From contig PYST01000194.1 of assembly GCA_003049485.1 (NCBI GenBank), positions 1-64,000 of the forward strand: DNA of 64,000 nucleotides, read 5' to 3'. Numbering within the stretch: the first letter of the stretch is position 1; each line of letters opens with the position of its first letter. Below are positions 34,201 through 46,229 of the stretch, piece after piece. The DNA comes from Ophioceras dolichostomum (lineage: Eukaryota; Ascomycota; Sordariomycetes; Magnaporthales; Ophioceraceae). The notes under the pieces are model-generated. The model did no database searches and was not told the DNA's origin. It saw only the letters and a list, made by a program, of their open reading frames with translations. The translations under genes were made by a program, and so were the position numbers.

Positions 34201-36949
34201 TAAAGATGGGTGGTTCATTTTTACGCCTTTTTTGTTCTGGTGTTCGTCCCGCCCTCCTCTCCCTCCTCTACTCACCAGACTTGCACTGTTCGACCAGCCA
34301 GCCACCCGCCTATGTACTGCTGGCAAAGATTAAAGGTCTCCGAACGACCAGCATGTCGTAGACTTGTAAGAACCTACACAGCACGTCCGTAGGGCTTGCC
34401 AAAGCGGTTCCCGTATTCCGCATTCCTTTCGTTATGCACGTAAACAGTGAACCACAAACCGACCCTCATCTATCGAGGTAGGGGTGGAGGTTTCGGCATG
34501 ATATTTTGAGGGCATCTCTCACCCGTCCTAAATGTGGGTGTTTTGACTGCACAAACTCTAAAGAGGAGCAAACAGAACCAACCCCCACTACCCCTGCATC
34601 AACGTCCGCACACTACAATGGCCCGTTCGCAATGTTGCAGGACACGCGCCTCGTCGCCAATGATCGCAGTGATCATCCAGCAGCTTGCCTGTATAGCAGG
34701 AGGCGCAGGCCGATGATGATGCCACAGAAGCGAGCCGATGCAGGACCGCCCTGCACCCAGAGCTGCACCGCACCCAGAGCCGTTGGGGATTGCTTCAACC
34801 CGCAAACAGCAGGCAGCTCGCAAACGAGTACAGTTGACAAACCCCAAGGCGTAACAGGCAACAGGCATCTTAGGTAGGTACATATAGAAGAAGCCGTTTC
34901 CACACCGAAAGCAGCCGGGGAAGACCAACCGGAGTGGGGCCGTGCCGGCCCGTCGTTGCTGCCACTGGAATCCTCTGAAGAGAGCAACAGCGACGCTCAT
35001 CATGTGGTTTCTGTCCCACACCCACGACTCTCCTACTCTGCTTGCAGTATTGACCCATTCGATATTGGATCGCGACTGGCGGGCAAGCCCCCGTCACCGT
35101 CGCACCGTGAAAGTGGTTCCATCAACCCATCAACCCCTCCCTCCCCAATTCCCCAACCTAGGGCAGTCAGTTCATCGGTGGAGTTCTTATCTTCGAACAG
35201 ACTTCAGGGCCACGTTCATCACCTTTCAAACATCGGCAGCCCGCTTGGCTAAGCGATACAGTGTCTCATTAGTGATGAGAATGAGAGATCATCAGTTCGG
35301 TTCAGATAGTAGTGGGTAACGTGGAAAGGCAACCCTAAGATTATGTGGCCGCTCTGGAACAAGACTGGACTCGCCTGGAGGCCTGTGTCTCCTCTCCGCT
35401 AGAGTGACAAGCAATCATGTAAAACCAAGCCAGCGAGCGAGCAGGTGTGAAGCTCCAACCCTTGCTACCAGGAAAAAAAAACCTACCCGTGAAGGGAAGA
35501 GGGAGTAGATCCAAGGTCGTCGAGCCCTCGCCCGCCCGCCCTTCCACGGCTCGGACTGCAACAGCGGGGTGCCTCTTCCCTCAGTTCCCCTCTCGTCCTC
35601 TCTTCCTCGCGACATATTTTTTTGGTTGTGGTCACGGCGCAGCAAGCGCAGGAGATCAATGCGCCTGCCTTGCATTGCTTCTTGCTCCTCGATACCTTTC
35701 AGAACGAAACGGCTACCGCCGATCATTTTTCTCTGGTCGTCGGGGAGTTAAGTCGTCATCCTCGTCAATCATCAACCCACCCCCATTACTATCAACACCA
35801 CTGGACGGACCGTGTCGCATTGTCAACCGATTCGTTGTCCGAACGCAGCACCCCCTCTACCGTATGCAGTCTCAGTCTCACACACCATTTCCCCTCCTTC
35901 TAATCGTGCTTCACCCTCAACAGTCGCCGTACTGTTCACCTACCAGCTGGTTAGCTTACACACATAAAGTTATCGGACTGCTTTGCCCCGCCGCCGCTAA
36001 TGCCGTCTAGTTCATTCCGTCCCTCTCCGTCCATGCGTCAAAGCTCCATCCCTAAAAGAGAGCTATGACCTCTGCTGTGTGACGGGTATCCCGTGGACCT
36101 GCTTCTTCGTGCATTGCAGTTAGTGCGTTGGCGAATATGATATCACTTCCCAATTATACATGAGTTTTTTTTCTAGTGTGGATGCGGCGGTGTGCTTGCT
36201 TGCTTTCTTTTCCCTCACCTTGGCCGAAATAGGAGAGAGAAGAAAAAAAAACCTTATCTTCATGCGTCCCGGAAGCGGCTGCTTGCGTCTTTGCTGCAAG
36301 GAACAGGGAGGGAAGGAGGGAGGAATTGGGTTTGTGATGGCTCTCGGACCTTGTCGCTCGGATTTTGACTGGAATTCTTTGGCCAATATTGCTATCCTTC
36401 TGACCTGAACTAATCCATAGGTAGGTATAACATGGTCACTAAAGAGAGGCTAGGGGTGGATGGATACAGAAGATGTATTCAGGGGCTTTCTATTGACGAG
36501 CAGCAGGGCTAAGGCTAAAACGTTCATTCCATTGTGACCCGTGCACTAGCTTCGTTGCGAAAGGGGTCAAAGGGGAGAGATGATGCTCGCTGTGAGAATT
36601 GATGCGGTTCGTAATATGTGGAGGCTGCGGTCGGTCGGCGTTGATCTGGTATCGCGAGCTGAATTGGCTCAGGCCATACCGCTGGGGATGGGTGGGAGGG
36701 AGTCAACGGCACTAGTGGTATGCCACGATGGAAGGGATACACGGACCTGCGTAGCCGCTTGCTTCCATCATGTTCTATGTACATCCATCTAGGTATAGGT
36801 CTAAATGACAGACAACTTTCTATCTGCTACCTTTCTATGTAGGCAGGCACCTCTCAAATCTACATTGGTCATTCGTTCGGCCGACTCTCAGCACAGCACA
36901 GCATCATTCATGACCACAACTACAACCTCCCCGAGCCTCCCTCCCCTTC
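28289..36949. other. 8.7-kb region without recognisable genes
   Basis: I find no open frame here that looks coding in any frame or that splices into a known family, and no tRNA. The region contains short tandem runs such as GCTGGCTGGTGCTGGCTGG near 29070-29100. TACCTAGGTA-type elements occur near 29424, 30884, 30912, 34872 and 36420. Long pyrimidine-rich stretches resembling fungal promoters or 5' UTRs lie around 32100-32400 and 35700-35950. It separates two minus-strand genes, so it holds the promoter of the large protein at its left end. Confidence 0.45.
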
Positions 36950-38615
36950 TCAAGCCTTAGCGCACTCGATAATAGCCATCGGCGTCTCCTTCGCACGCGA
37001 CACGCTCACGATCCTGAGCCCCGCGGCGGCGATGACGTCCTCGAAGTCATGCATCGTGCGCTCCTTGCCGGCGCAGGTCAGGATCATCATGTCCATCATG
37101 GCCGTCATATAGTGGGGCGGGTTGCCGGCCACGTCCTCGGCGATCAGGATGCGGCTGTCGTCGGACGCGGCCGAGACGACGCGCTTCAGGATCTCGACCG
37201 CGAGCGTGTCGGAGTAGTCGTGCAGGATGCGACGGAGCCAGTAGACCAGGCCGCCTGTGTTGTTGTTGTGTTGTGTCGAGGTCGATATCTTGTCAGTTTC
37301 TGCAGAGCTTCTGTGTATCTCACTCATCGATGTAGGTCGAGATGGGGGAGGAGGAGGAGGGTTATGATGGTGACGATGAATGACGATGCTGATACTCACC
37401 CTTGTGCGGCTCCTCCTTGGTGAAGTCCAGCCCAGTCATCTGGCACCCCTCGAGCTCCTTAGGCGGCGCCTTCTTCAGGTCCTCGATGATGTGGTACTGG
37501 TCCTGCAGCATGAAGCGGCTGAGCGGGATGCCTGGGTTCTCGCCGTGGATGGCCGTGACGCAGTGTCCCGTGCCGCCGCCGACGTCGACGAACAGCACCC
37601 TCTCTGGGTCGAAGGCAGGGTCCTTGGCCTTCTCGACCACCCATCCGAAGTTGTAGATGCCCGTGATGGGCATGCGCGCCATGGAGGGCGCGATGGCGCG
37701 CATGAAGGCCACGATCTGGTCCGGGTTGCGCTCCAGGTGGCCCCAGAACGTGAGCTCGGGCGTGCCGTACGCGTAAGTCACGGGGATGTGGTTCTGCGCC
37801 TCGGGCTCCTTGTGGCCGTACTTGTCGAAGTACTCGAGCAGCATGCCGTAGGCGCGGAACGCGAGGTTGTACCTGTGTGTCTGCATTAGCCGCATGCATG
37901 CAAGGGCCTGCCGGTCGGTGTCTGCTTGCGGCCCGCCTGTCCGCTCCCGCTACCTTGGATCGGTCGTAGTTCCGTCGTTGCATAAGGGGAGGGGGGAACA
38001 GTGCAACTCACATGGTCTTGTGGAAGTCACTCCCGTGCTCCGACTCGAGGAAGATAAGCGACTTAGGCGTATGCAACACGCGTTCCTCGCCTTCTTGCTT
38101 CAACACGCCCATGGACACCATCATCCACGCGACCCTCCCTGCATTCGCACAGTCTTAGTTAGCGTGTGCGTTACGTCAATGGGCACGGGCGTATCAGGTC
38201 ATCGTCTTTGGTGACGCCCCCAGATATGTCCTCCTCTTCAAGGACAACGAGTTTTGCTGATCTTACTCAGGAGCGCAAGCTGGATGCCGACCTTCTCGGA
38301 CAGCTCCTTGTACGTGATGCTGCTTCCATCAGTGGGCATGGCGTCGAAGGCCTTCCACTTCTGGAACAGTCGGATGGCCGTGATCAGCGATATGGAGGAC
38401 AGCGAGTCTATCCACTGAGTCGAGGGGTCCCGCAGCAGCGCTACGGCAGCCTGCGCCGTGTCCAGAGCCCCGTACTTGAGCTGCTGAGCCTGGACAGGAT
38501 CACCACCGCCCGCGGCATCGGTGGCGCTCCGGAGGTCCTTTGCCTGCTGGACGAGCTTGGCCGCAACGGCCTCCAGTTCGGCCGCCGTGGCACTGAGATC
38601 TTCGGCCCCCGGCAT
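36950..38615 (-). CDS. SAM-dependent O-methyltransferase (plant COMT / fungal secondary-metabolite type)
   Basis: A class I O-methyltransferase that would move a methyl group from S-adenosylmethionine to a hydroxyl group of an aromatic metabolite. Four exons keep phase: 38267-38615, 38012-38138, 37400-37872 and 36950-37254, giving 417 residues. The N-terminal half has the winged-helix dimerisation domain (LSEKVGIQ, RRVAWMMVSMGVL). The SAM-binding motif I VDVGGGTGH lies near residue 255. It is followed by RFMLQDQYHIIED and the family's LRRILHDYSD, whose His is the presumed catalytic base, then RILIAEDV and MMDMMILTCAGKERT. It resembles the sterigmatocystin/aflatoxin-type fungal O-methyltransferases in layout. 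No polyketide or peptide synthase gene lies within the window, so it is not part of a visible cluster. Confidence 0.93.
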
Positions 38616-39583
38616 AATTTAGACTTTCTTCTCTCCTCCAACAACTGGCGGGCGGACGCGGGGCAAGTGGGGCCGCTATCGGTCGCTGCACTTTGTTCTT
38701 TCTTTCTTTCCGCGGGGTTTCCGGGCTTCCACGTGGGAAGCTTCCCAGGATCTCGGAAACGAATGAAGGAAAGTAGGTAGAGGGGGGTGGTTATCTCGAA
38801 CTAGGAAAGGATTTTCGCAAATGCGGACGGGGGTATTTGGTCATTTATTGCTCGGTGGGAGAGAAATAGGGGTTTTCCGTTCACAGCAACGAAATGGGGA
38901 GACTTTCCCACCCAACTGGAGTCGAAACATCAGTCCCGCCGGAGCGGTCTGGAGGTGCCCCTGTCGTTCCTGCGAGCGCTCGCTGTGCTGCAACGCTATG
39001 CCGGATTGATACAGAAATGGCACCAGGAATCAACGGCCTGCCGTTAAGGCTTGGCAGGATGTTCGTATCTTCTCTTTACAAATTGTGGTATCCGCTCATT
39101 TTCGCAGCTATCTGTACCTCGGTGGTATTGGCAGAAGACGAGAACTGCACCCTGAGGCATTCGCGTCGAGGTACCTGCCTGATGTGCTCTGTTTGGTGGT
39201 GGGGTTTGTTCTTGGGAGCTGCGGGGACGGGCTCGGAGCTCGTCCGGGACGCCGGCGAAGAGCCCCTGGCTTGGATTCCGGCGGGACCACCGGCGTTCGC
39301 CGTAATGTTCTGACTCCGACCTGCCTTGCGCACCTGGGCCGGAAAACGTGCTTTATTTTTGACCCAATTTAAGGGAAGGCCTTTTTTGAACAGAACGATC
39401 TAAGACAGAAAATATCCTCTCCCTTCGCCTTGGGTCCAATTGCCAACTTCAATCTCGCACCATTTTTTAAACGACTTTTGGGGAACACAGTGCCACGATG
39501 CCGATACCATGAATTCCGTCCCTTCTCGACGCCTCTTTTGTTCTGCTCTCACTGTTGCCTCCAACCCACATCGCTCTAGTCGC
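38616..39583. other. Intergenic region
   Basis: Promoter side of the O-methyltransferase and 3' side of the collagen-like gene. An AAGTAGGTAG element is near 38773. A short TM-like frame near 39040-39130 has no other support. Nothing else is recognised. Confidence 0.45.
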
Positions 39584-40473
39584 CTATCCCAAAACCCTCG
39601 CCTTGTGCTGCGTCCTGTAGTGTCGGCGAAGACTGTCCCATGTCCTGTACTCGTTCGGGCAGGAGTCGCACTGGTACATCTCGTTGCTCCCGTGCGCATC
39701 CCTGATGTGTCGCTGGAGGCTTCCCTGGCTCTTGTATGACCGCGAGCAGGAGCTGCAGGCGAACCGGGCAGACGGCGAGTCCGTGCTGGGTCCAGGTGAG
39801 ATATCTGGGCGGATGGGTACAATCGGGTCAGTCAGTTAGCCATCATTAGTTACTCTCCCGAAGTTTTGCTTTGAAGGCCCAGAAGGGATCGATCCCTACC
39901 AGTTATCTCCAGTCTACCGTTGTAGTGTTTCCACTCCTCGTCTGTCAATGGCGGATGCACATCCTGGGGGTCAACGAATTGCGGGTGTGGGTCAGAGGCG
40001 CTCCCGGGTTCTGCACGAGTGCCCGACCGTCCGCGAGTGTCCGACCATCCACGAGTGTCCGACCTTGAACGTTCCTCTCCCCGGGTATATTGAGATCTAA
40101 GCGGCTCAGAAGAGCGAGACCTGACTGGCCCAGGAGAAGAACGACTCATAGCCGTCTCCCTGTACGGCGACCGCACCCTGGAATCCCCGAAAGACCGGCG
40201 GGGTGGGCCGATGACTTTCGAGGGCAGCACCCTATCCCCTCTCTCACCCTTTTCTCCTTGGTCGCCCTTCTCACCCCTGCGACCCCGCTTGATGCAGCAG
40301 ACGATCACAAACATGAGGATGATGTCGACTAGGAGCAGGGCAATACCCACTCCGAGCAAGGCCTCGTTGGAGGGCTGGGTTGACCGCCTGAGGATCACGG
40401 AAGGTTCCGCGGCCGCCATGCGGGAGAGCTCGTCACCGCCAGGGCGGGACGCTCGGAACGTTGTCGGGGCCAT
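39584..40473 (-). CDS. Membrane-anchored collagen-like protein with two C2H2 zinc fingers
   Basis: I do not know a described family with this layout. Two exons keep phase (39900-40473 and 39584-39804; intron GTAGGG...CCCAG), giving 264 residues. The order is: a short polar N-terminus; one transmembrane helix near residues 38-61 (ALLGVGIALLLVDIILMFVI); a basic KRGRR stop; a short Gly-X-Y run (GEKGDQGEKGERGD); an Arg/Ser-rich, probably disordered region; the motif PPLTDEEW; and two C2H2 fingers at the C-terminus. The fingers read C-x2-C-x12-H-x4-H (CSSCSRSYKSQGSLQRH) and C-x2-C-x12-H-x4-H (CDSCPNEYRTWDSLRRH). The positive charges after the helix predict a cytoplasmic C-terminus. A paralog with the same order lies 2.4 kb upstream on the same strand. 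It could be a membrane-tethered nucleic-acid-binding regulator; that is inference only. Confidence 0.8.
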
Positions 40474-42824
40474 ATCTTTGTATTCTTTGAACTGCCCCTG
40501 ATTTCTAGCTTAGATAGAGCTGATGGCGAAGCTGTAAGGTGGGCTGGAACCGGGGGGACGGCTTTGATGATGATTGTGGTGATGACAAAAATTGTCGAGT
40601 CTCGCGTTTCGGGTTTCGAGGAAAAGATGAAAAATGCCCCGAAAGATGGCCAACCCCTCAACTGGGAGCCACGGAGGGGGAGGAAAACCCGTCCAGATTT
40701 GTATCCGATATCTCCCCATCGCCAGAGCCGCCTCCTCGCCCCTGGCCAACCTCGCCGAGACGGCGGTAGCCAATCAACGTGCAGCTAACAGCCAGCCTGC
40801 CGCCATTTCTGCACTTTCGTCCAGTTGCAAAAGCTGAAAGGAGATCGGTCAGATTATTACAGCCAATGAGGTAAGCTTTAACAGCCAAAACTATAGTGGT
40901 TGGTCCCTCAATCTGCAGGTCGCCAGGAGGCAGAGTGTGTGTGGGTTGACGCCTGCAAGGACGTCGATGGGCTGCCTCGCGAATGGTTCGCTTGTAAGAC
41001 GTCAAGGAGATCAGAAAAACAGCCTTTTCTTCCTGTACTCGGGAATCGATAATGGGTAGATTAGGCCGGCTGCTGAATGTGATCCATCCTGAAGCCCTCT
41101 CCAAGGAGCCCCGCAGCGGCCTGTGCCGGCCTCATCACTCGTCGGTTGCCCATCTGGACAGCCAAAGGCTCTCTGAGCAGGCAAACGTCTCCCACGGGCC
41201 ACATTGTTGCCACCGAGCCTGGGCCGCGTTACCAATCTGCTCACATGGTGACAACCGACCAATCTTTCGTCGCGCATCAACCCAGGTGGCCGATGTGGTA
41301 AAGGGGAGGGGTAGTAGTCGGCGATCTGGCGAACCGGAGCGACTGGACTCTCAAGCAGATACATGCGTTCTCACAGTGCTGTTTTTTCGCGCGATGCATG
41401 ACTGCGTTCGAAAGCTTACCAAATTAATGTTCACCTGCACCCAGCTTTGCTAAGCACATTTCAACCTCACCAGAATCCTCGCCCGGTCGACATAACCTCT
41501 CGCATACTTGTACAGAGCTCATCGGATGGCCGAGACCGGTCTCCAATTGGATGGATGGATCGTTGTGACCACCTCCCCCTTTCTCCTCGGGAATGCCGGC
41601 GTCGTTAGGGTCGTTAGGGTCGGCCGCCTCCAGAGGCTCCCTTCGGAATGCTACAGTTTCCTGCAGTCGTCGCATTGGACATGTCGGGAGTAGAATTCGT
41701 CTTGGCTGCCGGCTTCGTTGAGACATCAGGTATCTGGGATCTGGAGATCTCCCCCTTGAGCTGGAAGGCACAGCTTCAGCACAGTTGCCGTTTGAGTAAG
41801 ACCCGTGAACTCGGGACGGCATTGTTCACTTGCTGCCCGAGCCTCGCCTTTGGAATTCTCCGTAAGTCACTCGCCGGAATGCTGCTATGCCAGCCGGCGG
41901 GAGTGGTCGATCTCCCCGCTGGTAAGACCTCCCAAGGCACTACCATTTGCGGCCGCGCTCCCACTTACGGCAGGGGCTTGCTCTTCTGATGATATTTTCG
42001 TCTCGCTGTCTCGTCGCATGGTGGTCATTGGGCACAGTCGTAGGGCGATGAACAACCACCGCTATAGGAACAGCATGTTGACCCTTGCTCGTCCTTTTAC
42101 GTGATAGTTGGATGGTGAATGCGTGACAAAAGGACAAGGGTCATTCGCCTTCCATGGCTCCAGATAAAGACCCGACCTTGAGGATAAGGCAGCCGTTTGG
42201 TAGAACGTCACGAAAATAGGCTTTAGCGTGACGGTGGTCATCACCGTCATCATCATGCGCTCTCTATAACAGGGTGTAAACAAAGATACAGTGGCCAAGA
42301 CTAGCACGCCGCTGGCATGATCGAGCCTCCCGCTCAACAAGAACAAGTTGATACAGCCCGCCAAAGGGGCAATTCGGAGGATGTATGGATGCGACACGCT
42401 AATACACTCTCCGTGAAGGCCATTCGCTGTCGAACACGACTGCTCAGGCTCGGCACACGTTGCTTCGGCATTTGCGGCTCCGAGCTCTCTGACTGGGCGG
42501 AACTACCATGGCTACAAGGCCCGCTGTTCGACGGTAACCAGGACGCTCCAATGTCCGATACTCAGGTATCTCATGTGCTACTCCCAATTTTGATATCGTG
42601 TTTCTCGGCCGATGCTGCAAAACCGATGATGGACTGGCCCTCTTCGGCCACGGACAGTGGAAGCTGATAGCACGTGTACACCAACTGAACATTCTCGTTT
42701 GGTTGTTTCTCCTGCCGAGACTCCTCCCGAATGGCCCCAGCCAGCTAAGATGCCTGGTAGATACTCGGAAAAAGCAATGAGGTTTCAACCCTTTCTTTGG
42801 GTTAACATCCCTGCACAGTGTATG
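40474..42824. other. Region between the two collagen-like genes; possible remnant or third unit
   Basis: No gene is firmly supported. On the minus strand around 41424-42020 there is a short ATG-started piece followed by a good GTAAGT donor near 41965. Further on, one frame reads DEFYSRHVQCDDCRKL and stops, which recalls the zinc-binding ends of the flanking genes. Another frame is open for about 130 codons. This could be a decayed third copy or chance. Confidence 0.3.
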
Positions 42825-43623
42825 TCACTTTTCAACCCCACCCGCCTCGCTCCCCCCCCTTGCCCCGTTACCTGGCGGGGCGTCGACTTTCGGTTTCTTT
42901 TCCACTAATGCCGGCGGCGGCGGATATCCCTTCTGGCAGAACTCGCACAGAAACACTTCGCTGTGGCTTGCCTCTTTGGAAAACCACGCCATCTTACAGC
43001 GCTCGCATCTGATGAAACAACCTGTTCGGGTGGTAGCTATAAGCGCCCCAGTCAGACTCTGTCTGATACGACCAGAGCAAGTACGGGTGAAATAGGTAGT
43101 ACTTACTGGATCTGAAGAGGCGCTCGAATTTCCATTCTTCAGGGGTAAGCGGCTTTTTCTGCACATCTCTTAATCTGACATATGCGTCGCCCGGTTTAGT
43201 TGGACACCCTGGGAGTCCCGGCAGTTCTTGCCACCCCGGACGGCGGGGAGGAGCGGTGGGACGACCTGGGGTCCCAGGGGTGCCGGGGGGACGGGTGGGA
43301 CCACCGGGGGACCTGGGGGTGTCGGGCGGACCGCGAGGACCTTTGGGGCCTGTAGGACGAGCAGGACCGGCGGGACCGGGGCGACCAGGGGCATCCGGTG
43401 GTCCGGGACACGGCCCCCGCGCCTCCCGTGGTTCCTTGGCACACCAAAGGAGCATGAGGAACACCGAGGTAATCGTCAGGCCCAGGCAGATTACTACCAC
43501 CAAGGCAATGTCGGAGGGGGATTGGGAAGATCGGCGGGTGAGCACGATAGCCCCTGTCTGGGACAGGATGGCGTTGCGCCATCCATCTCCCTGCGCGGTC
43601 CATGGAATGGGAATTGGAGACAT
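42825..43623 (-). CDS. Membrane-anchored collagen-like protein with CxxC zinc-binding tail
   Basis: A paralog in layout of the gene at 39584-40473. Two exons keep phase (43107-43623 and 42825-43036; intron GTAAGT...TTATAG), giving 242 residues. It has a short N-terminus and a transmembrane helix near residues 38-60 (IALVVVICLGLTITSVFLML). An imperfect Gly-Pro-rich collagen-like stretch follows (GPAGPARPTGPKGPRGPP and GTPGTPGRP). Next come DVQKKPLTPEEWKFE, which matches PPLTDEEW in the paralog, and a C-terminal segment with CERC and CEFC pairs spaced about 20 residues apart, probably one treble-clef or ribbon-like zinc site. The intron lies just after the PLTxEEW motif in both genes, at the same phase, which supports common descent even though the zinc modules differ. 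Function is unknown. Confidence 0.8.
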
Positions 43624-44957
43624 GGAGCGTTGTAGGTTCTGGGTCGAGTTGATGATGAGTGCGCTGCGAGTGGTGACTTGAGCCTTCAGATAGGATTACA
43701 GTGCTTTCTAGGTCACGCTGCACCTTAAAGAGTCAAGAAGCTGGGGAATGCGCTCTTTGAGAAAAGAGACGCAAGAGGAGGGAGATGTGGGGGGCCTCAT
43801 TGATATATGTAACCATGGTCGACATCTTCTACTCTTCTTGTTCGAGTCGACGAGCACGGACGGGCCCAATCACATTGCATTTCACAGCCAGGTTCCGGTG
43901 TTCACATCACTCCCAGTGGCCTGGAATTATCGAAAGAACTGGCCCGCCAGCGATATCGCGGTTCAACGACCAAAGTCCTTTCTCCAATCCGCAGGCTAGA
44001 CAGCCGCGTTAATGCACACGACCTGAGGCGGGGAAGCAATGCCCCTCTGGCACGCCGTCAACGATTATGTGTCCTGTCTGCTGCAGAGATGACGTGCCCG
44101 GCGCGCTGCCGTCATTACTCTACCGGCAAGCAGCAACGGAGGCAGGTGCACTGGCGAACTTAGACTGAGGCTGCGTGCGGTACGGTGGGTGCCAATATTG
44201 TTATGGCGTAATCGGGCTTGGCTGCGGGTAATGTAATAATCTGTTAGCATACCATCTGATTTGGAAGTGATGACGTAATGATAAAAACTACAACATGCCT
44301 ACTACAGTGGATGGGCAGCGAACAATCTCTCCGCAGGTTCGGTTCACCGCGTTATCCACTCTACTTCGAGAACTTACGGTTCCTGGTACTCTGACGCTGG
44401 GACTAATGGGAGGTTGAGCTGCCCATCGTGCAAGGCTCCGCTCCCTCGAGGCTTCGGCAGCAGCCAGAGTTCGGTGTGTTGGCATCAACACTGACTGGTT
44501 ATCGGCCAGAAGGCGGCTGCGAGGCCCCCCGGAATGCACTCTCGGCGATGCAGCAGATGAAGACACGAAGCCAACATGTAGTAGCCAGAGGCCAACGGAC
44601 AGGGCTGTGAGTATAAAGTTTCAGTTACGAGTCGTAGTTTGGCCCTGAGAGGGGAAATACACACAGTCCACAGGAACGAGCCTTTTCACTGGCGCAGCAA
44701 TGAGGTGTTGCTGGAGGGCTAGTAGAATGGGGTGGTAGAGCAGTGCACAGATATAATTTGTGGTATATATAGATAGGTCGTCATTCGTTAATATACAATC
44801 CTGCCAGATCGTGGTGATGATGAATACAAAAATCTCCACGTAGCCTCCAGCGCCGTAACCAGTCCATAATCTGACGGAAAGGAGAGAGAGGAAGAGAAAG
44901 AGAAAAGAGAAAACTGAAAAAGGAAACATAAGAAATGTGGTAGTTGTACACCGACGA
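43624..44957. other. Intergenic region
   Basis: Upstream region of the collagen-like gene and downstream region of the conserved gene ending at 44958. No coding feature is supported. The right end is A/G-rich (GGAGAGAGAGGAAGAG near 44880). Confidence 0.5.
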
Positions 44958-46229
44958 TCATTGCACTATAGGCCGGCCTGAAGAGGGAGCGGGGAGGAAT
45001 CTCGGAGGGAAGCAAGCCAGAGCAGTCGCAAAAGAGGGAGGACACTGCCCATGCGCGTTAGGCACCCAACCCTTGGGCCGGCGGCAAATCAGCACGTCGG
45101 TGTCGTTGCCCTGCGCCCCGCTGGAGATGTCCATGCTGCCGTAGACCGAGAAGCCGAAGAGGTCGAGGCGCTCGAGCAGGGTGTGGACCATCTCGCGGCT
45201 GCGCACCGTGTCGAGCCCGTCGGGCAGCCACGGCTTGTTGCGGAAGTGGATCTTGAGCCGGTCGCCGTACAGCTCGTGCGCCTCGACCAGGTTGGCGTAC
45301 TGGCGCACCAGGGACACGGCCATGTCGGGAGGGGTGTCGCCGACGATCTTGAGCTTGTCGTGCCAGTCGAAGGAGACGGCGATCCAGTCGCAGCGCGGCG
45401 GCACGTAGCGCCAGCCGGGGTTGTTGGGGTCTAGTCGATCTGTGCGGCGGAAGACGAGCGAGTCTGTGGTTGGGGGGTGGGCGGGGGTTATTGGTTAGCG
45501 TATGTCGCGATCGATGATGTGCAATGCGTGTTCCTCCTTCTCCTCCGCCTGCGTCGTTTCCGGGTTGGTCGGGGTCGGTTCCTCTTTACCTTTGTCGAGT
45601 CCCTTCTTGCTGATGTCCAAGGCCACGTTCAGGATCCAGCCCATGTCGTGTAGGGCCTGGACCATCCGCAGGATCAGTCGCCTGGCGTTGTCGTCGCCCT
45701 CGGATTCCCTCATCCAGGGGTAACCGCGGCACTTGATCTCCCACGCCGAGGCGTACTTGCCCGACTGTTGGACGCCCTTGGGCCACACGCTGTTCACGAC
45801 GTGTTCGATCACGGCGTGCTCCTCGCTGTTGAACCCGATCAGGCGGATTCGGTCCGACAGGTTCAAGGTCATGGTCGCGAAGAACGTGCGGTCGACCCCG
45901 GAGGCCGTCGTCGGTGGCACCAGATGTGGTCCCAGGTGTGGCATCGGAATCGGGGCAGCAGCCGGGTATGGTGCGGATGCGGGACGTCCGTCGTATCCGG
46001 ATGCCGCCTGCGGCTCTAGTAGTGGGCTCAGAGTGTCTTGCAATGACAGCTGCGACGCGAAACTGGGCGCCAGCGTGGACGGGCCGGGTACCAGCGAGGC
46101 ATTGGATCTCCTGTCGGGCGAAACACCCCGCACCGAGGGTTCTGGGCTGGTAGGGCTCGAGCCGGGCCGCTGCGGCAAGTCCTTGCTGGTATCAACGATC
46201 GAGTGGGGCCTGACCGAGACCTCCGCCAT
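44958..46229 (-). CDS. Conserved fungal protein of unknown function
   Basis: Two exons: 45590-46229 and 44958-45463. The donor GTAAAG at 45589 and acceptor CAACCACAG keep phase, giving 381 residues; the first exon would otherwise read on into the intron with a low-quality acidic tail. The N-terminal 120 residues are Pro/Ser-rich and disordered. After that an ordered domain has RIRLIGFNSEEHAVIEHVV, WPKGVQQSGKYASAWEIKCRG and ARRLILRMVQALHDMGW. Across the splice it continues with DISKKGLDKDSLVFRR, then WIAVSFDWHDKLKIVG and PKGWVPN. The pattern resembles uncharacterised proteins of filamentous fungi; I cannot assign a named family. No signal peptide or membrane segment. A soluble enzyme or lipid-binding protein is possible, but there is no direct evidence. 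Confidence 0.8.

Noticed and set aside
37049..37889. Long plus-strand frames opposite the O-methyltransferase
   Set aside because: Shadows of a GC-rich coding region; the minus-strand protein has all family motifs.
39020..39310. Small secreted or membrane protein on the plus strand near 39.1 kb
   Set aside because: One hydrophobic stretch only, no stable frame across the region, and no homology recognised.
45464..45589. Acidic C-terminal extension of the conserved protein at 44958-46229
   Set aside because: It is intron read-through; splicing GTAAAG to CAACCACAG gives a continuous conserved domain.
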